Shown one piece after another: positions 1-7,505 of a stretch of 64,000 nt of DNA. Below the pieces are notes generated by a model, which saw nothing but the letters and a program-made list of their open reading frames with translations, searched no databases and was not told the origin of the DNA. Positions within the stretch are counted from its first letter, which is position 1. Each line of letters starts with the position of its first letter. Both the position numbers and the translations under genes were made by a program. The stretch is from Bacteroidales bacterium. GTDB lineage: Bacteria > Bacteroidota > Bacteroidia > Bacteroidales > UBA3824. The DNA lies in contig JAFPYR010000090.1 in NCBI GenBank assembly GCA_017412115.1, forward strand, positions 1 to 64,000. Direction: 5' to 3'.

Positions 1-132
1 GTCAGATGTTTGCCGCCGACTTCTTTCGGATTCCGCCTCGCGACGGACACCCTTGTCTTAGGCTATGTGATTCCCACTATCAGGGCTCACTCGGGACTTC
101 CACCCATTAGACTTCGCTCGTGCCGAGCATAC
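1..132 (-). mobile_element. 5' end of a group II intron (partial, domain I)
   Basis: Read on the minus strand, this stretch begins with GTATG at 132-128 and continues with GTCTAATGGGTGGAAGTCCC. It then has GGTGTCCGTCGCGAGGCGGA and a run ending in GGCGGCAAACATCTGAC. This order resembles domain I at the 5' end of bacterial group II introns, upstream of the maturase gene, as I remember those introns. The rest, including any reverse transcriptase, lies left of the window. It starts immediately after the T-run of the terminator at 133-173, the insertion preference known for class C introns. The first bases (GTATG rather than GTGYG) are slightly off consensus. No credible protein is encoded here. 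Confidence 0.72.
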
Positions 133-173
133 TAAAAAAAACGACTACCGAAAAAAGCATTTCGATAGTCGTT
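133..173 (-). terminator. Rho-independent terminator of the lipoprotein gene
   Basis: The arms AACGACTACCGAAA (140-153) and TTTCGATAGTCGTT (160-173) pair with one wobble. On the minus strand an eight-T run (139-132) follows. It lies 30 bases past the stop of the lipoprotein gene. The group II intron begins right at the end of the T-run. Confidence 0.88.
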
Positions 174-202
174 TGGTATATCATATTTTTACAGAAACAT
201 CG

Positions 203-1294
203 TTAATTGCTGCGCCGAACCGTGAGAACCGAATTTACATCATTCTTCTTGGAGTAGCCTTTGGGACGCACGACATTAGAATTAAAGTATACACTATTGA
301 TATTGCCGTCATTGCGGTCCCCTCCCGCCCAAAAAGTGTCGTAGAAGATGTTGTTGATACCCTCGTAGATAGCGGGAAGGAAAATACAGAGGTCTGTAGT
401 CTCATCGTATGTGCCTTCATCTTTCGTTTTGAAGACATAATAGCCTATCTTAGTATCATCCCATTTCCAAAAACAATTTTCATAAAGAGCAATCCACTCG
501 TCACGGGTAGGCAAATCAGCCAACTTTTTATCGTCTTCAAGATTATATCCAGTGCTTTGGGGATAAGATTCTTTTTTCTCGAAATAAACGTGTAGGTTAT
601 CAACAACAATGCCAAGATCAACGTATTTGTCAAGCCAAAGGGTATATGTACCAGTAACTCCGCTACCGTCAGCAGCTGTGGCTGTAATGGTAATTTTCTT
701 TGCACTTTCTTCAGTAGTAGGTGCGAGAATTGTTATAACACCGTTTTCGTCTACGGTAACAAGAGTTTCATCACTTGACGACCACGTAACTTTTTTGTCG
801 GCTGCTTTTTCAGGCAAAACCGTAACACTCAAGGTTTTACTTCTGCTTGTTTCTGTTCCCAATACGTATGGATTAGTTTCACTTGAAGTAAAACCGCTAC
901 TCGGATCTATTGTAATGCTTGTTACTTTACATATTTCCCATACAGCATAAAGAGTTACTTCATCGCTGGTTGCGGTGTATTCTGTAATGATTTCACCGTT
1001 TTCTGTTAAACTCCAACCCAAAAACTTGTAACCATCTTTTGTCAGACCCTCGCCTGTGGGCAAGGTGATTTTTGTACCTTTTTCAACGGTTTGGGCATCT
1101 GCTGTTCCATTGCCGCCCAAAATATTGAAAGTTACGGTAACTTTTTCGGACGTAACTTCGGTGTTGCCATTTCCCGAATTGTTTTCGACCGTGGTCTTTT
1201 CGGGCTCGGCTTTGTCATCATCGTGCTTGTTGCACGAAAAAAATGTTAGCGCAAAAACTAATGCGCTGAGCAATAAAAAATTAAACCTTTTCAT
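203..1294 (-). CDS. Surface lipoprotein with InlB-type repeat, Big2 domain and FISUMP/DUF1566-like C-terminus
   Basis: The 363-residue protein has a lipoprotein signal peptide with lipobox FFSC and lipidated Cys21, followed by an acidic HDDDK stretch. Residues about 51-120 form one Listeria-Bacteroides (Flg_new/InlB B) repeat, with FNILGGNGT, GYKFLGWS and VTLYAVWE. Residues about 123-220 form a Big2 bacterial Ig-like domain (SITIDPSSG, VTWSSSDETLVTVDENGVIT). The last ~140 residues, with LPTRDEWIALY, FWAGG and a final SVLTVRRSN, look like the FISUMP/DUF1566 fold of surface proteins. I infer an outer-membrane-anchored, exposed protein, perhaps an adhesin; the ligand is unknown. It is a single gene with its own terminator. 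Upstream are two more hairpins and decayed nuclease fragments, so the region looks recently rearranged. Confidence 0.8.
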   Translation of the reverse strand: MKRFNFLLLSALVFALTFFSCNKHDDDKAEPEKTTVENNSGNGNTEVTSEKVTVTFNILGGNGTADAQTVEKGTKITLPTGEGLTKDGYKFLGWSLTENGEIITEYTATSDEVTLYAVWEICKVTSITIDPSSGFTSSETNPYVLGTETSRSKTLSVTVLPEKAADKKVTWSSSDETLVTVDENGVITILAPTTEESAKKITITATAADGSGVTGTYTLWLDKYVDLGIVVDNLHVYFEKKESYPQSTGYNLEDDKKLADLPTRDEWIALYENCFWKWDDTKIGYYVFKTKDEGTYDETTDLCIFLPAIYEGINNIFYDTFWAGGDRNDGNINSVYFNSNVVRPKGYSKKNDVNSVLTVRRSN

Positions 1295-1328
1295 GGTAAT
1301 GTTTATTTTAAGTGTTAAATAAAAAAAA

Positions 1329-1368
1329 TCCCTTGCGGACAGTGTTAAAACGCACTATCCACAAGGGA
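1329..1368 (-). terminator. Hairpin with T-run in the leader of the lipoprotein gene
   Basis: TCCCTTGCGGACAGTG (1329-1344) pairs with CACTATCCACAAGGGA (1353-1368) apart from two wobbles. Minus-strand transcription then meets eight T (1328-1321). It lies 35 bases upstream of the lipoprotein start. It is either the end of an upstream transcript or an attenuator in the leader. Confidence 0.6.
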
Positions 1369-1390
1369 CAAGAAAACTATCATTTTAAAC

Positions 1391-1435
1391 TAAAGTCAAG
1401 CAGAGTAGACTTTTTACCCCCCCCTACTTGACTTT
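1391..1435. repeat. Inverted repeat enclosing a C8 tract
   Basis: AAAGTCAAG (1392-1400) and CTTGACTTT (1427-1435) are perfect inverted repeats. The loop holds eight consecutive C (1417-1424). The tract is intergenic, upstream of the lipoprotein gene on the minus strand. No TAnnTTTG promoter is obvious here. Confidence 0.6.
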
Positions 1436-1513
1436 TGTATCGTATTATTTATTTTAAATTTTTGCATTTTTTGTTTGGTGTTTTTTTAATTAGATAACAA
1501 CACACAAAAATTC

Positions 1514-1554
1514 CATAAAAAAAACTTTAGATTTTTTGGATTTCGTCTAAAGTT
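1514..1554 (-). terminator. Hairpin with T-run after the nuclease remnant
   Basis: CTAAAGTT (1547-1554) and AACTTTAG (1523-1530) form a hairpin. On the minus strand a run of T (1522-1515) follows. The right arm lies inside the last codons of the decayed reading frame ending at 1527. The 16-base loop is long, so the call is moderate. Confidence 0.45.
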
Positions 1555-1774
1555 AAGCAAGTATACCGCATGATTTTTTCAAGCGGTTCGTTGTCGGCTT
1601 TCATCAAAGGTCGGAAATCACAAGCAATACTTCTGGTTGAAGATATTTTATAGTTTTAACCAAACCATCACCTTCTAACGGCAACATGGCGTTAAGAAAA
1701 CTAATTGTCAAATCTTCGTTTCTACCGAAAATCTTTTTAAATAATATGTCAGCTCGTGGATCGTAGTATTTCAT
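1527..1774 (-). pseudogene. Decayed Rpn/PD-(D/E)XK-family transposase, N-terminal part
   Basis: From ATG at 1774 the minus strand reads MKYYDPRADILFKKIFGRNE, then a second run with ISFLNAMLPLEGDG and IKYLQPEVL. It stops after 56 residues at 1604. This opening is typical of the Rpn/TIGR01784 family (PDDEXK transposase-like, recombination-promoting nucleases), whose members are about 300 residues, so only the first fifth remains. A shift of frame continues as DFRPLMKADNEPLEKIM and ends in DEIQKI at 1527; I cannot assign that tail. The catalytic D-ExK core is absent, so it should be inactive. Confidence 0.75.
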
Positions 1775-1793
1775 CGCAGTACACTTTAATTTA

Positions 1794-1880
1794 TCAATTT
1801 ACTATCATTCGACGAAGTTCAGCAATTTGCTCAGTCGGAATTTTTAACATTTCAACCGCATTGAAAAAAATCAAAACCAT
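1794..1880 (-). pseudogene. Decayed Rpn-family fragment, probable C-terminal end
   Basis: This short minus-strand frame reads MVLIFFNAVEMLKIPTEQI and ends ELRRMIVN. It resembles the C-terminal helix of Rpn/PDDEXK transposase-like proteins. It lies 19 bases upstream of the N-terminal remnant of the same family, so the two are probably relics of adjacent copies or of one rearranged copy. With 28 residues the family call is tentative. Confidence 0.4.
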
Positions 1881-1889
1881 AAGACAAAT

Positions 1890-2561
1890 TCAATTAAATT
1901 CCATATAGACATCGTAACTTATGTATCTGCCACCCATTGATTTTAAATGCGGAGTAGAAAACTGACAGTCGATAATTGTCGGATTATCAAATTCTTGCAA
2001 CAATTTAGAAAGATAAACCAAAGCAATTTTTGAAGTTCCGGGCTCCAGAGAAAACATACTTTCGCCACAAAAAACACTTTCCACCATCACCCCGTAAAGT
2101 CCGCCGCAAAGTTTATCTTCTTCATTCCAAACTTCAACACTGTGAGCATAGTTCAATCGATGAAGTTTTTTGTATGCTTCAAGCAATTCACCGCCAAGCC
2201 AAGCTCCCTGATATTCAGCTCTTAATTTACTACAATTATCAATTACATCATCAAAAGCAGTATCAAAAGAAACTTTGTATTTGCGTTTGTTTAAAATCGT
2301 TCGCAAAGAATGAGATTGATGAATTTCTTTTGGAAAAATTACAAATCTCTGCATCGGACAATACCACAAAATCTCCGATTTGCCGTCCTCAGTAAAAAGA
2401 TACGCATCTTCCGCTTTGAATGGAAACCACGGAAAAATACCGTGTTGATACGCTAAAATTAACCTCTGAACACTCAAATCACCGCCTACAGCAAAGAGTC
2501 CATCCTCCTCCCCTCTCCTCGGATCAGGAAACCATATATCGTTATCTAATCTGACAATCAT
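1890..2561 (-). CDS. aat: Leucyl/phenylalanyl-tRNA--protein transferase
   Basis: Aat transfers Leu or Phe from charged tRNA to proteins with N-terminal Arg or Lys, tagging them for ClpS/ClpAP degradation in the cytoplasm. The 223 residues match the usual length. Family blocks are WFPDPRRGEEDGLFAVGGDL (10-29), HGIFPWF (40-46), FCGESMFS (164-171) and DCQFSTPHLKSMG near the C-terminus. Its ATG overlaps the stop of the Hsp70-like gene by four bases, so it is translationally coupled to the kinase/phosphatase operon as its last gene. A functional link to that operon is unproven. Confidence 0.95.
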   Translation of the reverse strand: MIVRLDNDIWFPDPRRGEEDGLFAVGGDLSVQRLILAYQHGIFPWFPFKAEDAYLFTEDGKSEILWYCPMQRFVIFPKEIHQSHSLRTILNKRKYKVSFDTAFDDVIDNCSKLRAEYQGAWLGGELLEAYKKLHRLNYAHSVEVWNEEDKLCGGLYGVMVESVFCGESMFSLEPGTSKIALVYLSKLLQEFDNPTIIDCQFSTPHLKSMGGRYISYDVYMEFN

Positions 2562-4072
2562 TGCATTACAGATATTTTTTTTACGATTCGGGTTCTGAAT
2601 CGCCCGATTTTTTTACCGCTGCGAAAAATATCCAAATCCACTTGAACCTCTTTTTGCCAAATCATAGCACACGGCTCTGCAATATCGCCCGGCATCAACG
2701 ACCTTCCGCTTGAAACAACTTTCAATTTACCAGGATTCAAAACTTCAAATTCTTGAAAAGCAGCACCTTTGCCCGGCGTAGGATCAAAAGTGTCAAGATA
2801 AATTTTCACTCCGGACTGCAATTGCGAAAGATTAACGTTTTCAACCTCACGATAAATTTTTTCTTGAGCAACGGGTTGTGAAATGTTTTCAACCTCAGGC
2901 TCCGTACCGGGCAAAAACATTGTAGAGTCTTCATCACACTGAGTAGAAACCTCATTTTCAGAGGGCAAAAAATCGAAAACTTCCATCAAAAAGTTCTCCG
3001 ACTCTTGAGTTGAAATATGCTGTAACTTATTGCCCGCCAAAGAATTAAACTCTTGCAAAATAGAGCGGTTGCCCAGCGGATTACCAACCAAAATTACATT
3101 TTCCAAACCGCTGATTTTAATATCGAACTCCGAGAGAAAACCGCTTGAAAAAAACGCAGAATATTGTCTCGAAATTTGATACGCCGTCTGACTCAAATCG
3201 TCAAAAGACAAAACAACCGAAATTTTATTACCCGGATTACAGGCAAAAACCGTTGAAATTTTAATCGTGCGTTTTTGAGTATTTTGTTCAAAATGACGGA
3301 TTACCGCCTCCGCTTTATCATAATGACGAATAATTTCAGCATTAATTTCTTCTGTATTGTCAGAATCGATAATATGTTCGGTAAGATTTACGGATTTAAC
3401 GATTTTTTCAGCGATAACCTTTACCATCGGGTCGATGCCGTAGCCTTTGAACTGACGGAAATTTTCACGTCTGAAAACTTTTTTATCGGCACTAACAACT
3501 GACATATTAAGATTGCAGCCTAATGCCTCCAAAACAGCAAAGCGTCTATCCTGACAAAACAGTCCGTTTTTCGATGCAAAATATTTAACTGCTAATGTAT
3601 CAGAGGTTTGAGTATTATTAATAGAAATATTTTTAGTCTTGAAATAATTGATGATTTTTTGCTTTGCTAAATCGGAAATATTGTCAGAAAAAACTCCGAA
3701 AGCATTAATCATAGTATTGTCATCGAAAGAAAAACTTTCAAAAACGCTTAATTTTTTATAATACAAATCCCTAACAGACTGTATTATACAATCAAAAAGC
3801 GTTAAATATCCCTGTTTTAAATCTCCGATTTCGTATTCGGCGTTTTCTTCTATATTTCTGATTAAATCGCCTAAATAAAGGTTTTGCCTATCACGGAAAT
3901 TTTTCTTGTAATCACCGCCAAAATCCGTTTGACGGCTGAAAGGATTAATCCTAAAATAAAAATAATATCTGTTGTCGTCAGTTGCCGACAAAATAGAAAA
4001 TTTGCCTTGAAACGGTTGCACTGCCGCCTGCAAATAATCATCGTTGAAATATAATGCTAAAAGTTTTTCCAT
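2558..4072 (-). CDS. Divergent Hsp70/actin-fold-like protein of unknown function
   Basis: I do not recognise a named family for this 504-residue protein. Two segments recall the Hsp70 actin fold: FAVLEALGCNLNMSVVS (178-194) sits where Hsp70 has its second phosphate loop, and GLENVILVGNPLGNRSILQE (322-341) resembles the 'I.xVVLVGG.SRIP.V' adenosine motif. The glycines and acidic residues needed for ATP hydrolysis are mostly missing, and there is no DLGTT at the N-terminus, so it may be a non-catalytic binding module. The C-terminal ~100 residues (after an acidic linker, about 375-400) look beta-rich, like an Hsp70 substrate domain. There is no signal peptide. It follows the PP2C gene by 20 bases and overlaps aat. 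I infer a cytoplasmic partner or substrate of the kinase. Confidence 0.6.
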   Translation of the reverse strand: MEKLLALYFNDDYLQAAVQPFQGKFSILSATDDNRYYFYFRINPFSRQTDFGGDYKKNFRDRQNLYLGDLIRNIEENAEYEIGDLKQGYLTLFDCIIQSVRDLYYKKLSVFESFSFDDNTMINAFGVFSDNISDLAKQKIINYFKTKNISINNTQTSDTLAVKYFASKNGLFCQDRRFAVLEALGCNLNMSVVSADKKVFRRENFRQFKGYGIDPMVKVIAEKIVKSVNLTEHIIDSDNTEEINAEIIRHYDKAEAVIRHFEQNTQKRTIKISTVFACNPGNKISVVLSFDDLSQTAYQISRQYSAFFSSGFLSEFDIKISGLENVILVGNPLGNRSILQEFNSLAGNKLQHISTQESENFLMEVFDFLPSENEVSTQCDEDSTMFLPGTEPEVENISQPVAQEKIYREVENVNLSQLQSGVKIYLDTFDPTPGKGAAFQEFEVLNPGKLKVVSSGRSLMPGDIAEPCAMIWQKEVQVDLDIFRSGKKIGRFRTRIVKKISVMQ

Positions 4073-4092
4073 TTTATTATCGTGAAAAAAAA

Positions 4093-4857
4093 CTATCCCA
4101 AATATCTGAAAATCACTGCCGTAATATTATCTTTACCGCCTGCCTCATAAGCCGAAGAGGTTAATTTTTCAGCCAAACCGTCGGAATTTTTCATCTCCTT
4201 AACAATTCTGAAAATCTGATTGTCGGTAAGAGCATCATGAACGCCGTCCGAAAAAGCCATCAAAATATCTCCCGCCTGCAACGGACGCGGCTCTGAAACG
4301 TCAATTTTCATCATGTTTAAATCCTGACCTATGGCTGAAGTCATAATATTACGTTTAGGATGCGTAAAAGCTTCTTCTTCAGTGATTTGTCCTGAATCCA
4401 AAAGTTGTTGTACGATAGAATGGTCATGCGTTTCGCGGCTCAAAACCCCGTCGCTGAAAAGATAAACCCGACTATCACCTATATTAATAGTGTAATAAAC
4501 ATTTCCGCTAACAAAAAATCCCGAAAGCGTTGTCCCGCAATTTTTGTACGAAGGGTCTTCAACGGATTTTTCCAAAACCTGACGCGCCGCTTCTTTTGCC
4601 GTCATAATCAAAAAATCCTTAACGCTCACCTCATTAGGCATATTGTTAAAAGCCTCGGAGAAAACATTAACGGTTCTTTGACTTGCAAAATCACCGTGTC
4701 CGTGTCCGCCGACACCGTCCGCAACAAAAATCAAACGCCTTAAATTTCTAACACCGGAAACATAAAAGCTGTCTTCTTGAGCTGGTTTGCGCCCCTGAAT
4801 ACTACTTGTTTCTACGACTTTGGCATTTGTCAGTATTTTTTTTAAAAGCGAAAACAT
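4093..4857 (-). CDS. PP2C-family protein serine/threonine phosphatase
   Basis: This 254-residue protein is a complete single-domain PPM/PP2C phosphatase (PrpC/Stp-like). Metal-binding and catalytic motifs are all present: RKPAQEDSFYV (23-33), ADGVGGHGHGD (46-56), GDSRVYL (127-133), SDGVHD (203-208) and GGKDNIT (240-246). There is no signal peptide or membrane segment, so it acts in the cytoplasm. It lies 8 bases downstream of the Ser/Thr kinase gene, the usual arrangement for a kinase and the phosphatase that reverses it. Likely substrates are the kinase itself and operon partners. Confidence 0.95.
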   Translation of the reverse strand: MFSLLKKILTNAKVVETSSIQGRKPAQEDSFYVSGVRNLRRLIFVADGVGGHGHGDFASQRTVNVFSEAFNNMPNEVSVKDFLIMTAKEAARQVLEKSVEDPSYKNCGTTLSGFFVSGNVYYTINIGDSRVYLFSDGVLSRETHDHSIVQQLLDSGQITEEEAFTHPKRNIMTSAIGQDLNMMKIDVSEPRPLQAGDILMAFSDGVHDALTDNQIFRIVKEMKNSDGLAEKLTSSAYEAGGKDNITAVIFRYLG

Positions 4858-4865
4858 AGTTTTTT

Positions 4866-6527
4866 TTAATTTTTTCTGTGGCTTAAATACCGTTTGTCGA
4901 TATAGCCCCGTTTACCCAAAGTTTTGACTTCGATGTATTGATACAAAACTTCGACTACTTCAACTTCTTGATTTTTAGAGCATTTCATTACGACTTTTCC
5001 GCCGACTTGTTCCAAAAGTTCGGTTTCGAGCTTAACATAAGCCTTATCACCGCGCGTAAATTCTTCTTGCAAAAGACTTTCGGTTGCCGAGGAAAAATTC
5101 GGAAATTTAAACCCGATTTTATACCATTTAATAAATCCTAATCCCAAAATCAAAAAAACAATTATCCACAGCAAAATTCTAAAAAGTTTTTTCATTGAAG
5201 ATTTTTCTTCAACTATTTGAGTGGAATTTTGCGAAAGCATTTGACGGCGACGTGCCTCTTCGTTGCGTTTTCGCTGAATCGCTTTTTCGATTTCATCGTT
5301 AATCATAGCCTCCACGATGTCTTTGTCGGCACCCGTTTTAGCTATTTCTTTATCTAATACAATTCTTTCGTTTCGTGTTATAACACCGTCTGCGGCATAT
5401 TCTTTTATCTTGTCTTCCAACCACTTAGGTATCGGAGAGGATACCGGCGTATAAGGCTGAACCATCAAAAGGTTGATTATTTCCTGACAATTTTGATATC
5501 TGTCTTGAGGCAAACTCATTGTAGCCTTGTCAGCAATCTCCCTAAAAACGGAATTCGTAATCAAAGGAAGCTTTCTTCTGTCGGGACTGCCCGCAAAAAT
5601 TTCCATTATAATCATTCCTAACGAAAAAATATCCGAGCGTTGATCCGCTTGAGAAGCATTTTTTTGTAGTTCGGGAGCGGCATATTTCGGCGTTCCGGCA
5701 TTTTTTAAAGTATCAACAACCGTATCGTCGGCAGCAAGCCCGAAATCTATGATTTTAACATTATCACCCTTGAAAGTTATCATTATATTTTCAGGTTTCA
5801 AATCACGGTGAAAAACCTGATGTTTGTGCATATATTGCAGACCTTCAAGGATTTGCATTACAATCGGAGTTATTTTCTGCGGTTTTATGTTTTCTTTGTC
5901 GGCAATAAAATCTTTCAGAGTCCTGCCATCAACATATTCCATATAATAATAAGGTCCGTTTTCGTCCTCGCCTTTACCGTAAAAATGCACGATATTAGGA
6001 CAATCAAGAGCGTAACCAGTATCAAACTCCTTGTAAAACAAGTCAATATAATTTTTATCGTTACGATATTTTTCTTTTATCCGTTTGATTATGACTTTTC
6101 TTCTTCCTAAATGAACGGCAGAATAAATGTCAGACATTGCACCCGAGGATTCAAGTTTTTTAATCTCGGTAAACTGCTGATTAAAATTTCCTGAATCAAA
6201 ATTAGCACCGCTGATAAAACCCGAAGCACTAGTGTCGTTTTCGGTTAAAAAGCCGGAGCCTGAATTTTCGTTTTCTGTTATAAATCCGGAACCCTCAGCG
6301 GGTTGTGCCGTCAAAAAGCCTGAACCTATTTCAGTAGGATATTCCGTATTAGAAATTCCCGTTGAAAATTTCAATTCAAGTTCTGCATGTTTGACAAGCA
6401 TAACAAACTGTCCGGCAGAAATTCCGATTTTTTGCGCCTCTGATAACAATTCGCTGCGCTTTGCCTCGGTCATTCCCGTCCTGACATACTGCTCTATCTT
6501 CTGTTTAAGTTGTTCAAAGTCAATCAT
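4866..6527 (-). CDS. Membrane Hanks-type Ser/Thr protein kinase with SH3-like extracytoplasmic tail
   Basis: This 553-residue kinase has five parts. Residues 1-53 form a small helical module. Residues 68-107 hold four 11-residue repeats built on SGF[LI][TS]. The kinase domain spans about 120-357, with VIIKR (Lys148), HRDLKPEN (240-247), DFG (261-263) and APE (284-286), so it is predicted active. A second helical module (about 368-412) resembles the first, with DGVITRNERIVLDKE against TGMTEAKRSELLSE. A membrane segment (451-468) is followed by an SH3-like domain (about 490-553, ending GYIDKRYLSHRKN) outside the cytoplasm. SH3-like tails often bind peptidoglycan or peptides, so it may sense the envelope. 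It is followed by PP2C at 8 bases and preceded by the coiled-coil lipoprotein gene. Confidence 0.92.
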   Translation of the reverse strand: MIDFEQLKQKIEQYVRTGMTEAKRSELLSEAQKIGISAGQFVMLVKHAELELKFSTGISNTEYPTEIGSGFLTAQPAEGSGFITENENSGSGFLTENDTSASGFISGANFDSGNFNQQFTEIKKLESSGAMSDIYSAVHLGRRKVIIKRIKEKYRNDKNYIDLFYKEFDTGYALDCPNIVHFYGKGEDENGPYYYMEYVDGRTLKDFIADKENIKPQKITPIVMQILEGLQYMHKHQVFHRDLKPENIMITFKGDNVKIIDFGLAADDTVVDTLKNAGTPKYAAPELQKNASQADQRSDIFSLGMIIMEIFAGSPDRRKLPLITNSVFREIADKATMSLPQDRYQNCQEIINLLMVQPYTPVSSPIPKWLEDKIKEYAADGVITRNERIVLDKEIAKTGADKDIVEAMINDEIEKAIQRKRNEEARRRQMLSQNSTQIVEEKSSMKKLFRILLWIIVFLILGLGFIKWYKIGFKFPNFSSATESLLQEEFTRGDKAYVKLETELLEQVGGKVVMKCSKNQEVEVVEVLYQYIEVKTLGKRGYIDKRYLSHRKN

Positions 6528-6552
6528 TTCTGTTTTTCCTATACCCTTTTTT

Positions 6553-7482
6553 TTATTTATCTAAGATAAAAGTATCATGTCCCTCTTTGCGATTCTCAAT
6601 AAAGAAATCCACGGTATATTTTCCTGCTGAAAGATTTTGAGTAGTTTTGTTCCACGTTACATTTTTAGAAATTTCACTGCCTTGATAATCTACCGTAGTT
6701 TTAACGGTGTAAGCAATTTGTTTGCCGTCGTATTCAAAATCACCTTCAGGATTTTGCAACAAATTGCCGCCCTCGTCAGTAATTCTGAAATATATATTAA
6801 TCGCACCTTTAGGAGCATCAGGATTTGCCTTTAATCTACAAATTATATTAAGAGACTGTATTTTTTTTGCTTTTCTTTCCTTGGGCTGAATAACTTTGAT
6901 AGAGCCGGTAATAATTGAAACTTTATTCGTTAAATCACTGACTGTTGTAGTTAATTCAGTATTCTCTTGAGTTAAATCGCTTACCTGAGTCTCAAGACCG
7001 CGGACTCTTGTTTTAAGTTCCGAGATTTCGGTTTGAGTTTGTTTTAGTTGCGCTTGTTTATCTTCTATTGAGGCAAACATAAGTTTTACGAGTTTTGACA
7101 TCGAAGCGTTTTTATAACCCGCATCCTGAAGCTCTTGCGCAAGTTCTTCGTTTTGAGAAATAAAACCGCGGATTTGATTGATATATGCTTGCAACTCTTT
7201 GTTTTGAGCACCCGTAGCTTTTCCATTTTTACGAATTACCACTTTCAAGGAATCAATTGATTTCTGAAAATGTTCAATACTATCCTGAATATTACCAAAC
7301 TGACTCAAATGCTTGTCGTAACTTATAAGAAGACTCGACTGCATACTGTCGCGTTTAACATATTCGTCTAAAATAGCATTTAGGCTGTCTATCTGATTAT
7401 CAGCAGTTTCCGAACCACACGAACAAAAAGTGGCAGTATAAATTGCCGAAACGACTATTAATAAACAAAAAATTTTATTCAT
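6553..7482 (-). CDS. Coiled-coil lipoprotein of the kinase operon
   Basis: The 309-residue protein starts with a signal peptide ending FCSC, with Cys22 the likely lipidated residue. A long coiled coil follows (about 28-190) with heptads such as TEISELKTRVRGLETQVSDL. The last ~100 residues are beta-rich (INIYFRITDEGGNLLQNPEG, GKYTVDFFIENRKEGHDTF) and look like an Ig-like domain. I know no named family. By position between a single-pass membrane protein and the membrane kinase, it could span the periplasm and pass a signal to the kinase tail. It starts 23 bases after the previous gene and ends 25 bases before the kinase. Confidence 0.75.
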   Translation of the reverse strand: MNKIFCLLIVVSAIYTATFCSCGSETADNQIDSLNAILDEYVKRDSMQSSLLISYDKHLSQFGNIQDSIEHFQKSIDSLKVVIRKNGKATGAQNKELQAYINQIRGFISQNEELAQELQDAGYKNASMSKLVKLMFASIEDKQAQLKQTQTEISELKTRVRGLETQVSDLTQENTELTTTVSDLTNKVSIITGSIKVIQPKERKAKKIQSLNIICRLKANPDAPKGAINIYFRITDEGGNLLQNPEGDFEYDGKQIAYTVKTTVDYQGSEISKNVTWNKTTQNLSAGKYTVDFFIENRKEGHDTFILDK

Positions 7483-7505
7483 ATTCTTTTTATGTATTAG
7501 TAATT

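Noticed and set aside
1-135. Short peptide frame at the left edge
   Set aside because: It has no start in the window, and on the opposite strand the sequence reads as group II intron RNA.
173-595. Plus-strand frame opposite the lipoprotein gene
   Set aside because: It is the shadow of the well-supported Big2/InlB lipoprotein on the minus strand.
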